Below are positions 16,549 through 24,328 of a stretch of 64,000 nucleotides of DNA, piece by piece. Within the stretch, counting starts at the first letter, position 1, and the number at the start of each line of letters is the position of its first letter. The notes beneath the pieces were generated by a model, which saw only the letters and a list, made by a program, of their open reading frames with translations, searched no databases and had not been told where the DNA came from. The stretch is taken from positions 1 through 64,000 of the forward strand of contig NZ_JAVREH010000011.1 of the NCBI RefSeq assembly GCF_031845305.1, read 5' to 3'. Source of the DNA: Jatrophihabitans_A lederbergiae. Lineage in GTDB: Bacteria > Actinomycetota > Actinomycetes > Mycobacteriales > Jatrophihabitantaceae. Position numbers and translations under genes: made by a program.

Positions 16549-18009
16549 GTGTCCCGTGTTCGAGTTGAGCGATTAGGTAAGAACAAGAAGCTATTGGTGA
16601 GCACAGCGGTCGTCGGTGCCACCTGCCTGGCGCTGATGACGGCAACCGACTCGTCGCCGGCCGCCGCATCGACCTCGTCACCGAATATGGTGAAAGACCC
16701 GGGCCTGGCAACCGGTACCTCAGCGTGGACAGTCACCGGCGGCGGTGCGCTTTCCGTGGTCACCGGCCACGATGGTGGCCGGGCGGTCCGGGTGCTGAAC
16801 ACCACGGCCAGGACGCTGACCATCGCGCTCAACGACAAGGTCAACACGGTTGCATCGACCAAGGCAGGCGCTGTCTACCGGGCCAGCGCATGGCTGCAGA
16901 CCGACAGCCCAGGCGTGTCGTCCGCCGTCCGCCTGATGGAGTACGCCGGTTCGACCAACCGAGGATCCGCGTTGGCGAGTAAGTGGATGCGGAGCACCGC
17001 GTGGGCTCAGGTGACGGTGAATTACACCGCGAAGAGTTCGGGAGCGTCGCTGGATCTGAACATGCTCACCTGGACGCTTCCGCCTCACAAGAGTTTCGTC
17101 ATGAGCGACCCGAGTCTGGTGGTTCTGACGGTTCCCGCGCCGCCGACTTCGACGAAGCCTGCTCCGGCTCCGACTGCTCCGGCTCCGACTGCACCGGCTC
17201 CGACCACACCGGCTCCGACCACACCCGCTCCGACTGCACCGGCTCCGACTGCACCGGCTCCGATTACACCGGCTCCGGTGCCACCGATCTCTGCGCCCGT
17301 ACCCACCGGCTACCAGCTCGTCTGGTCCGATGACTTCGACTCGATAGACAGGTCGAAGTGGAACGTGCGCAACAACTCCTGGGCGCACAACGAGGAGTCG
17401 ATCGACACCTCCCGTCCGGAGAACGTCTTCGTCGCCAACGGCGCGCTCACGCTGCGGGCCATCAAGGAGAACTACAGCGCCTACGGCACCACCCGGCAGT
17501 ACACCTCGGGCTACCTCGACACCATCGGCCGCGCATCATGGCAGTACGGCCGCATCGAGATGCGCGCCAAGCTGCCGGCGGCGCAGGGCATGTGGCCGGC
17601 CTTCTGGCTGCGCGACAACAGCGGCCTCGGGGAGCTCGACATCATGGAGGCCGTCGGCGGCATGGTGAACCACACGGTGCAGACGATCCACCAGTCCACC
17701 AATGGCGACATGGCCAGGTCCGGGCACGAGGACGTCCTGCCCAGCGACACCTTCAGCGACTGGCACACCTACGCGGTGGACCGTGAGCCGGGCTCGGTGA
17801 AGTGGTACGTCGATGACCGGCTGGTGTTCTCCAAGACCGTGTCGACCCTCAGCTGGCTGGAAGATGCCTTCAGCGAACCGATGAACATCCGGCTCAACCT
17901 GCAGGTCGGTGGCAGCATGCCCGCCTACTACCAGAAGCCGGTCAACGGAGCTCCGCTCGGCGCCAGTGACTACGTCATCGACTACGTACGGGTGTACCAG
18001 CAGCGCTAG
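16549..18009 (+). CDS. Secreted GH16 endo-beta-glucanase-like enzyme with N-terminal binding domain
   Basis: 486 residues. Signal peptide at 1 to about 36 (ends SPAAAS), a jelly-roll carbohydrate-binding-like domain to about 195, a PAPT repeat linker, then a GH16 catalytic domain (from YQLVWSDDFDS) with the nucleophile/acid motif GELDIMEAV and YVRVYQQ at the end. GH16 enzymes cut beta-1,3/1,4-glucans and related polymers; the ExoK enzyme of succinoglycan clusters is a precedent for trimming. The start is the GTG at 16549: AGGAG (16536-16540) is 8 bases upstream, while the GTG at 16540 overlaps it. Codon 9 is TTA (16573-16575), a rare codon in such genomes that may impose bldA-like control. 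Confidence 0.85.
   Translation: MSRVRVERLGKNKKLLVSTAVVGATCLALMTATDSSPAAASTSSPNMVKDPGLATGTSAWTVTGGGALSVVTGHDGGRAVRVLNTTARTLTIALNDKVNTVASTKAGAVYRASAWLQTDSPGVSSAVRLMEYAGSTNRGSALASKWMRSTAWAQVTVNYTAKSSGASLDLNMLTWTLPPHKSFVMSDPSLVVLTVPAPPTSTKPAPAPTAPAPTAPAPTTPAPTTPAPTAPAPTAPAPITPAPVPPISAPVPTGYQLVWSDDFDSIDRSKWNVRNNSWAHNEESIDTSRPENVFVANGALTLRAIKENYSAYGTTRQYTSGYLDTIGRASWQYGRIEMRAKLPAAQGMWPAFWLRDNSGLGELDIMEAVGGMVNHTVQTIHQSTNGDMARSGHEDVLPSDTFSDWHTYAVDREPGSVKWYVDDRLVFSKTVSTLSWLEDAFSEPMNIRLNLQVGGSMPAYYQKPVNGAPLGASDYVIDYVRVYQQR
17158..17280 (+). repeat. 15-base tandem repeats encoding a (PAPTx)n linker
   Basis: About eight units of the CCGGCTCCGACTGCA type encode PAPTA/PAPTT/PAPIT pentapeptides. They form a flexible Pro/Ala/Thr linker between the binding domain and the GH16 domain. 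Copy number in such arrays is prone to slippage. Confidence 0.85.
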
Positions 18010-18112
18010 CCGGTGAGCGTCGCGGCCGAGAGAGTGATCTTGGATGTGACATATGCTTCTCCTGATCCCGACCCGCGGATCCAGGAGTCGGGCCCACGGG
18101 GGCAGAGAGACG

Positions 18113-19066
18113 ATGGATGACACGACGGCGGCGCGGTCCGACGGCACGCACGACGCAGTGGCGGCTCAGCCCAGGACGGTACCGGTGACAGCGCAGCCGA
18201 CCGGACCGGGGATGGGTCGCCGTCGCTGGTTGGTAGCCGCGGTGGTCGTACTGCTCATGGTGGCCGGTGCGGGCGCTCTGATCAGCCAGCGGCACCGCTC
18301 CGGCTGGCAGCTCAGCTGGTCAGACGACTTCAACGGCTCGAGCCTGGACCGGTCCAAGTGGAGCGCCGAGAACGAATCCACGTTCGGCAACGGCAACCTG
18401 GAGCTGGCATGCCTGATGGACCGTCCGCAGAACATCGTCGTGGCCGGCGGCCAGCTCAGCCTGCGTGCCGTCCGGGAGCCCGCGCCGGTGAAATGCGGCG
18501 CGGACGACACCCGCTTTCCGCAGGGCCGTTCCTACACCTCGGCGATGATCAGCACCCGCGGCAAGGCGTCCTGGCATCAGGGTCGCTTCGAGATCCGGGC
18601 GAAGCTGCCGCTGGCCGCCGGCTCGTCGAAGGGCCTGTGGCCGGCCTTCTGGATGCGTCCGGTCAGCGGTCCCGCCGATGGCGAGTTGGACGTGATGGAG
18701 GCCATCGGCAGTGCCGATCCCCAGGATCCGGAAGCCGGTTCGGTGCACCAGACACTGTGGTATGACGAGAAGAAGACCTATCCCAAGCAGTCCCACGTCG
18801 CTCCGGTAGCCGGTGGACCCGCGAGTGGCTTTCACACCTATGCCGTCGAGTGGCGCGCCGGCCAGCTGCGCTGGTTCGTCGACAACCAGCTGACTTTCCA
18901 CCGGGATCGGTCGACCGCGCCGTGGATCGACAAGGCCTTCGCCGGCGACTTCTTCATCCGGCTGAACCTGGCGGTCGGTGGCACCTTTCCCGGCGAGCCC
19001 GGCCCGGCCACGCGCTTTCCGGCCGACATGGCCATCGACTGGGTGAAGGTCTACCAGTGGCGGTGA
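18113..19066 (+). CDS. Membrane-anchored GH16 glycoside hydrolase
   Basis: 317 residues. A charged cytoplasmic N-terminus of about 40 residues precedes one membrane segment (RRWLVAAVVVLLMVAGAGAL); the absence of a clear cleavage site suggests a type II anchor. The outer part is a GH16 domain (WQLSWSDDFNG to VKVYQW) with the catalytic GELDVMEAI and conserved WPAFWM. The start is the ATG at 18113; a frame start at 18053 adds 20 unremarkable residues. It lies about 100 bases after the secreted GH16 gene. One glycanase is released and one tethered, suggesting matched roles in processing the polymer made by this locus. Confidence 0.82.
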   Translation: MDDTTAARSDGTHDAVAAQPRTVPVTAQPTGPGMGRRRWLVAAVVVLLMVAGAGALISQRHRSGWQLSWSDDFNGSSLDRSKWSAENESTFGNGNLELACLMDRPQNIVVAGGQLSLRAVREPAPVKCGADDTRFPQGRSYTSAMISTRGKASWHQGRFEIRAKLPLAAGSSKGLWPAFWMRPVSGPADGELDVMEAIGSADPQDPEAGSVHQTLWYDEKKTYPKQSHVAPVAGGPASGFHTYAVEWRAGQLRWFVDNQLTFHRDRSTAPWIDKAFAGDFFIRLNLAVGGTFPGEPGPATRFPADMAIDWVKVYQWR

Positions 19067-19166
19067 CCGCACGGGTGCCTGCCGCCCGGGCTATATTTGC
19101 CGACAGCAGCTGGGTGTTCGCCACCACGGGCGCCGCCGGCAACGTGGAAGGCGTGGTGTTGCCGTC

Positions 19167-20123
19167 GTGAGTCAGTCCCCGGGTGCCTCTCACTGGCGAT
19201 CCGACGAGCAGGCCTGGCCGCTGGTCACCGCGGTCGTTCCCACCAAGGACCGGCCGCAGCTGCTCGCGCGCGCCGTCCAGTCGGTGATCGATCAGGACTA
19301 CCCCGGCGACATCGAATGCCTGGTGGTCTTCGACGGCACCGAGCCGATCGCCCCGCAGGTTCGCACTCGTGCCGGGCGGACGGTGCAGGTGCTCGTCAAC
19401 AACCGGACGCCAGGTCTGGCCGGCAACCGCAACACCGGATATCTCGCCGGGACCGGCGAGCTGGTGGGCTCCTGCGACGACGACGACGAGTGGCTGCCCG
19501 GCAAGTTGCGCGCCCAGGTGGCGCTGCTGCGCGAGCACCCCGAGGCCAGCGCGGCCGCCTCCGGCTTCGTCTACTCCTACCGCGGCAAGGAGATCGCGCG
19601 GCAGGCGGACAAGCCCGCGCTGACCTTCGCGGACCTGCTCAACGACCGGCATCTGGAGGCCAATGCCTCGACCTACCTGATCCCGCGCTCGGCACTGGTC
19701 GACAAGATCGGGCTGGTGGACGAGAAACTGCCCGGCGGCTACGCCGAGGACTACGAGCTGCTGCTGCGGGCGGCCAGGTTCGGGCCGATCGTCTGCGTGC
19801 CCGAGCCGCAGTCGCGGGTGTACCTGCATGACTCGTCGTTCTTCGCCAGCCGATGGCAGACCATCAACGATGCCCTGGTGTACCTGCTGGAACGGGTTCC
19901 CGAGTTCCGGCAGGACCCGGCCGGGCTGGCCCGCATCGAAGGCCAGCTGGCGTTCTCCCAGGCGGCGCTGGGCAACCGGCGTCAGGCGGCGACGTACGCG
20001 CTGCGGTCACTGCGCAAGTCCCGTCGCGCACGGCAGAGTTATGCCGCGCTGCTGGTGGCCGGCCGGCTGGTCAGTGCCGACCGGGTGCTGGCGGGCGCCC
20101 GCCGGTTCGGTCGCGGGATCTGA
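19167..20123 (+). CDS. Family 2 glycosyltransferase
   Basis: 318 residues, soluble, GT-A fold. It begins VTAVVPTKDRPQLLARAVQSV and has the nucleotide-sugar/metal motif CDDDDEW (DxD type) near residue 110, with YAEDYELLLRA as the ED acceptor region. The start is a GTG at 19167 with no strong ribosome site (GGAAGG is 15 bases away). Its stop is two bases from the ATG of the polymerase gene, so the two are probably co-transcribed. It adds one sugar of the repeat unit; donor and linkage cannot be inferred. Confidence 0.85.
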   Translation: MSQSPGASHWRSDEQAWPLVTAVVPTKDRPQLLARAVQSVIDQDYPGDIECLVVFDGTEPIAPQVRTRAGRTVQVLVNNRTPGLAGNRNTGYLAGTGELVGSCDDDDEWLPGKLRAQVALLREHPEASAAASGFVYSYRGKEIARQADKPALTFADLLNDRHLEANASTYLIPRSALVDKIGLVDEKLPGGYAEDYELLLRAARFGPIVCVPEPQSRVYLHDSSFFASRWQTINDALVYLLERVPEFRQDPAGLARIEGQLAFSQAALGNRRQAATYALRSLRKSRRARQSYAALLVAGRLVSADRVLAGARRFGRGI

Positions 20124-20125
20124 GG

Positions 20126-21424
20126 ATGAGCCGGCCACTGGCAGTGCCGCCAGCGCCGCGGCAGCTGCCGTCCTGGCCGCTGTACGTGCTGTTCGCCGGG
20201 TTTCCGCTCTGGTGGGTGCTCGGTCTCGGCGCGTTCGCGGTGGTCTTCACCGCCGTTCCGATGCTGATCCTGCTGGTGCAGCGCCGGGTGGTCGAGGTGC
20301 CGCCGGCCTTCTGGCTCTGGATCGGTTTCGTCGTCTGGGCCTGCGCCGCGGCGTTGGAGCTGTCCTCGCAGTCGCGGCTGATCGGATTCAGCGTCCGGAT
20401 GAGCAACTACGTGGGCTCGGGCATCGTCTTTCTCTACGTCTACAACGCCCGCGAGCGGCTGAGCGACCGCAAGGTCCGGCAGGCACTGGTGCTGTTCTTC
20501 GCATTCGTGGTCTTCGGCGGCTACCTCGGCGTGCTGTTTCCGCACGGCAATCTCAGCACGCCGGCCCAGTCGCTGCTGCCGGCCAGCATCGCCAACAACG
20601 AGTACGTCGGGGCGCTCGTGCACCCGCACTTCGCCGAGGTGCAGCACCCCTACGGTTCGCCGCGAGTGTTCTACCGCCCCAGCGCACCGTTTCCCTACAC
20701 CAACAGCTGGGGTTGCAACGTCGCGTTGCTGGTGCCGCTGGTGATCTCGGCGATCGTGGCGGCTCGCAGGCGGCGTAGCCGGCTGGTCATGGCGGTGCTG
20801 CTGGCGGCAGCCTGCGTCCCTGCCTTCGCGACCCTGAACCGGGGGATGTTCCTCGCCCTGGGGTTTTTGCTTGCCTACGTCGCCATCCGGCTTGCGCTCC
20901 GCGGCCAGCTGGCACCGCTGGTGGCAGTGATCGGCGCGACAGTGATCGGCCTGGCGGTCGCCGTCTCGCTCGGCGTATGGGCCCTCATCCAGGAGCGACT
21001 GCATTACAGCCAGACGAACGTGGGGCGTCAGGCGATCTATCGCGAGGCGTTCGATGGCGCTATGCAGTCGCCGCTCTTCGGGCACGGCGCTCCGCAGCCG
21101 TCGCAGACGGTCAGCGTGTCTATCGGCACCCAGGGCCAGGTCTGGAACCTGATGTTCAGCTATGGCTTCATCGCGCTCGCATTTTTCTTGGCATGGTTCG
21201 CATGGGCGGCGATCAAGAGCATCCAGGCTCGGGGTGAGGGCTTCCTGTGGGTGCACGCCACCCTGGTGGTGAGCCTGCTCACCTTCCTCTATTACGGCTA
21301 CGACGGCATCCAGTTGACCGTGGTGATGGTGGCTGCCGGACTGGCGGTACGTGGGGCTCCTGAGCGCCCGGCGGCTGACGGTGCTGTCGGTGCGGAGAGC
21401 GGATTGGCGACACTACCCAGCTGA
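20126..21424 (+). CDS. Wzy-type O-antigen ligase/polymerase family membrane protein
   Basis: 432 residues with about ten hydrophobic segments. A large extracytoplasmic loop carries TLNRGMFLAL, then NVGRQAIYREAF and SPLFGHGA, the pattern of the Wzy_C domain, before the last membrane pairs. The ATG at 20126 has GAGG before it and follows the GT2 stop by two bases. In a locus with a flippase and an initiating transferase the natural role is to polymerise lipid-linked repeat units outside the membrane. No ligase acceptor is expected in an actinobacterium. Confidence 0.75.
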   Translation: MSRPLAVPPAPRQLPSWPLYVLFAGFPLWWVLGLGAFAVVFTAVPMLILLVQRRVVEVPPAFWLWIGFVVWACAAALELSSQSRLIGFSVRMSNYVGSGIVFLYVYNARERLSDRKVRQALVLFFAFVVFGGYLGVLFPHGNLSTPAQSLLPASIANNEYVGALVHPHFAEVQHPYGSPRVFYRPSAPFPYTNSWGCNVALLVPLVISAIVAARRRRSRLVMAVLLAAACVPAFATLNRGMFLALGFLLAYVAIRLALRGQLAPLVAVIGATVIGLAVAVSLGVWALIQERLHYSQTNVGRQAIYREAFDGAMQSPLFGHGAPQPSQTVSVSIGTQGQVWNLMFSYGFIALAFFLAWFAWAAIKSIQARGEGFLWVHATLVVSLLTFLYYGYDGIQLTVVMVAAGLAVRGAPERPAADGAVGAESGLATLPS

Positions 21425-21475
21425 TCCGGCATGGACAACGGCTGACCCGGAGCTCCGCCTGGTAGCCGGACTCGC

Positions 21476-22027
21476 TCAGCGGCGGCGGAGGCGCCACCGG
21501 CAAGCTGGTGTGCTGCTCACCAGCGCGTCTACCACTGCCCCGAACGTCGACACAGTCTGGGCTACGTCGCTGGACCCGGCTGTCAGCGCGAACTGATCGG
21601 GCGCGCGGACGGCTCGGTCGAGTACGGCGTGCAGCTCGGATTCGGACTGCGCGAGCTCGATGAGCCCCTTGCCTGCGAGCTGGCGGGCGAACGCCACCTG
21701 ATGGTCGTCGACAACCTCGTTCAGGCGGGCCAGGCGCGGGACGACGATGGGCAGCACACCACACGCGCGGCTGTCCATGATGCCGCCCGGTCCTCCCTGA
21801 GTCACCACCAGATCGGCCTGCCGGAGATCCTCGAGAAGCTCTGTATGCGGCTTGAGGCTGTAACCGTCGATGCCGGTAAGCGGCCGCGACGAGCCATGTT
21901 GGACGGTCCATTCCACGGCGGCCGGGTTGGCGCGATTCCACTGATCGAGCCAGTCCATCAGGCGATTGAACTGGTGGTGGTCGGTCCCTACTGTCACCAC
22001 GCCTCGAGCCGGACGAGTGCCGGTCAC
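21476..22027 (-). CDS. Alg13/Cps14G-like glycosyltransferase catalytic subunit
   Basis: 183 residues resembling the C-terminal half of GT28 enzymes (MurG/Alg13). It carries VVTVGTDHHQFNRL at the start, the donor-binding GGPGGIMDS and LPIVVPRLARLNEVVDDHQ. The start is the GTG at 22027, which overlaps the TGA of the Alg14-like gene (GTGA); upstream frame extension would lie inside that gene. Alg13-type proteins need a membrane-bound Alg14-type partner, which is encoded immediately upstream. It probably adds a sugar to the lipid-linked repeat unit. The gene is convergent with the polymerase gene (51-base gap, no obvious terminator). Confidence 0.82.
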   Translation of the reverse strand: MTGTRPARGVVTVGTDHHQFNRLMDWLDQWNRANPAAVEWTVQHGSSRPLTGIDGYSLKPHTELLEDLRQADLVVTQGGPGGIMDSRACGVLPIVVPRLARLNEVVDDHQVAFARQLAGKGLIELAQSESELHAVLDRAVRAPDQFALTAGSSDVAQTVSTFGAVVDALVSSTPACRWRLRRR

Positions 22028-22476
22028 ATCAGTTGCCCGATAACGGTGGCCTTCGGATACATCTTCAGCTGCTCTTCCCATTGCACGAGGAACAGATCGG
22101 ACACCGGGTGGCACAACCGGCCGGTCAGCGTGGCAGTGTCGATGCGGTCATACACCTCGATATACACCGTTCGAATATTCAGCAACCTGGCCAGGTAGAA
22201 GACCGGCACCGCGACGGCCGCTCCCGTCGACACGACCACGTCAGGACGGAAGCGGCGCAGTGCCTTGGCGGCCACGCCGAAATTACGGAGAAGATTCGGG
22301 ATGTTGCGAGTGGTCGGATGAAAGGCCCAGGTGATCGATTCGCCGGCGAGCAGCGAACGGGCATCCGGCTTGTCGAAGGTGATCCAGTGTCGATCGTGCT
22401 CGGACCACCAGGGCCTCAGCGCGTAAAGCTGACTCAGGTGACCTCCGGTCGAGCCGGCGAGCAGGACGCGTACCAC
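22024..22476 (-). CDS. Alg14/Cps14F-like glycosyltransferase membrane subunit
   Basis: 150 residues matching the N-terminal half of GT28 enzymes. AGSTGGHLSQL begins the acceptor domain, with VVSTGAAVAVPVFYLARLL as the membrane-associated part and IEVYDR. It would recruit the lipid-linked acceptor and the Alg13-like catalytic subunit. The GTG at 22476 is preferred because AGAAGG lies 8 bases upstream; a TTG at 22482 overlapping the upstream stop (TTGA) is the alternative. It sits in a three-gene operon with the Wzz-like gene upstream and the Alg13-like gene downstream. Confidence 0.82.
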   Translation of the reverse strand: MVRVLLAGSTGGHLSQLYALRPWWSEHDRHWITFDKPDARSLLAGESITWAFHPTTRNIPNLLRNFGVAAKALRRFRPDVVVSTGAAVAVPVFYLARLLNIRTVYIEVYDRIDTATLTGRLCHPVSDLFLVQWEEQLKMYPKATVIGQLM

Positions 22477-22478
22477 CC

Positions 22479-24164
22479 TCAAGACCTTCTGGTGGTTGCC
22501 GACGCGGTGCTGAATGAATCGGTATCACCGTCGCCACGGTCCTCAGGTGCTGAACCGCCGGTGGGAACGACGTCGTTTGCTGCCCCGGCGCGGCTGACGA
22601 CGCCGGCTTGATCGACGAGAGGACGGGACGACTGCATCGGCGTGGCGGAGCGGGCGCGGCGTCGCAGACCGGACGGGTAGTTCAGCAGGATGCTGCCGAG
22701 CACGGTGGTCCGCGCCTGGGCCAGCTGCTGAGCCACTCGCTCGACCTCGGCGGAGGTCGTCTGGTTCTTGTGCACGACGACCACGGCCTCGTTGGCGAGG
22801 TGCCCCAGGCGCAGCAACGTGCTGGGGAAGTCGATGTTCACACCGTCCAGCACGACCATGTCGGCCGTGCTGAGCACATCGGCGAGGTTGTCCCCGTTGG
22901 CTCGCAGGGTAGCGCCCAGGGATACCTCATCGCCCAACGACAGCACGGAAAGGCCGGGCACGTTCGCCGACGCGGCCAGCTGATGGGAGAGGAGCGACCG
23001 GCCGCTCTGCGGTACGGGGTTGACTGCCAGCAGGTGGGTGGCGGGCTCGACCGCGGCGCGAGGCCCGGCAAGGACCGTTCGCAACCCCTGGTCGGCGAAG
23101 GTGATGGCGAGGTTCATCGCGGCGAGGTTGCTCGCCACGGCACCGGCACCGCAGAGCAGGACCACCTGGTGACTTGTCGTTTCGGACGCCACGGTCGTCG
23201 CCACGGTTCGGTACGCGTCAGCCTCGGCGCTGCGGGGTGCCGCCAAGGCCGCCAGCGTGCTCGAGTCACCCGACGTCACCGTTTCGGCAAGCACCGGCGC
23301 GCCCAGGCTCCGCTCCACCACTGCCGAGTCGTGGACGGTGTTGTCCCGCCCGTCGCGGACGACGGCCACGAAAATGCCGAGCAGGAGCCCGAGCAGGAAG
23401 CCACCGGCGAGGTAGAGAGACGGCTTCGGTGAACTGGCTGCCGACGGGACGGAGGCGGCGCCGGCGACCTGACCCGGCTTGACCACCGAGGTCTGGTACG
23501 TGTTGATCTGACCCTGCAGTTGTTGGATCTGGCTCTGGATGGAGTTGCGTTGCGAGGTGTACTGAGAGGTGTCCGTCCCGGCGGGCGGCGGCTTGAGCGC
23601 TCGGATTCCCCTCTCCAAGTCGGCGACCTGCGAGCCGATCAGCGCAACGCGGGACTTCAGCGCCGCTTGCACTGTGGTGGTCCGGTACTCGAGGTAAGCG
23701 TCGGCGAAGGCATTCGCTCCGTCCGCGGCTCCCGTCGGCGTGTTGGAAGTGAAGGTCACGTTCAGCACGCGGCTGTCGAGCGGTGAGGTGACGGCGACGT
23801 GCTCGCTCAGCTGGCTGGCGGTGCCCTGGAAACCGAGCGTGCGCCGGGCAATCAGGGCTACCGAGGTGGATGTCGCGATCCGCGTCTCGGTGATGGTGCT
23901 TACCGCCGTCGCGTTGGAGGTACTGGTGGTGCTACTGCTGGTGCCGAAGATCGGCGAGACGTCGACCACTGCGGTGGCCTGGTATTTGTTCGGCGTGTGC
24001 ACCAGCAGGGCGCCGGCGAGGACCAGACCGAGGAACACGCACGCCAGCACGGCGGTGAGCCGACGCCTCAGCAGGCTGAGAAATTGCCCGATCGTTGCCA
24101 CCGGTTGCGTCGGCTGGGAGCTGACACCCACTGGACGCACGCCCACGGGGCTCTGGCCGGTCAC
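22479..24164 (-). CDS. Wzz/CpsC-CpsD-like chain-length protein with a degenerate kinase domain
   Basis: 561 residues. Membrane segments at about 32-52 and 247-267 flank an extracytoplasmic Wzz domain with a coiled-coil stretch (RNSIQSQIQQLQGQ). The cytoplasmic part has the CpsD/BY-kinase layout (AEADAYRTVATTVA, then a P-loop-like strand), but the Walker A site reads LLCGAGAVASNL, without the GKS/T. The Walker B strand (MVVLDGVNI) is also altered, and there is no terminal Tyr cluster. So it likely controls chain length or export without kinase activity, or through a separate kinase. Starts at a GTG; the next gene follows without a gap. Confidence 0.8.
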   Translation of the reverse strand: MTGQSPVGVRPVGVSSQPTQPVATIGQFLSLLRRRLTAVLACVFLGLVLAGALLVHTPNKYQATAVVDVSPIFGTSSSTTSTSNATAVSTITETRIATSTSVALIARRTLGFQGTASQLSEHVAVTSPLDSRVLNVTFTSNTPTGAADGANAFADAYLEYRTTTVQAALKSRVALIGSQVADLERGIRALKPPPAGTDTSQYTSQRNSIQSQIQQLQGQINTYQTSVVKPGQVAGAASVPSAASSPKPSLYLAGGFLLGLLLGIFVAVVRDGRDNTVHDSAVVERSLGAPVLAETVTSGDSSTLAALAAPRSAEADAYRTVATTVASETTSHQVVLLCGAGAVASNLAAMNLAITFADQGLRTVLAGPRAAVEPATHLLAVNPVPQSGRSLLSHQLAASANVPGLSVLSLGDEVSLGATLRANGDNLADVLSTADMVVLDGVNIDFPSTLLRLGHLANEAVVVVHKNQTTSAEVERVAQQLAQARTTVLGSILLNYPSGLRRRARSATPMQSSRPLVDQAGVVSRAGAANDVVPTGGSAPEDRGDGDTDSFSTASATTRRS

Positions 24165-24328
24165 CGAAGGTCCAGATTCGACAGCGCAATCACGAAATCT
24201 CCCAAGAACGTCCCTCAGAGCGAGAGGTGTGTGTCAAGTTTACGTTATTTTCACGCCACAGCTTCATGAAACCTGCATGGTCTCTCGACCCTGTGCGTTA
24301 CCTCGACCGAGCTGCCTGTGCGTTGCCA

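Noticed and set aside
24209..24237. Minus-strand TTGACA upstream of the Wzz-like gene as a promoter
   Set aside because: The -35 is perfect (24237-24232), but no acceptable -10 lies 16-18 bases downstream.
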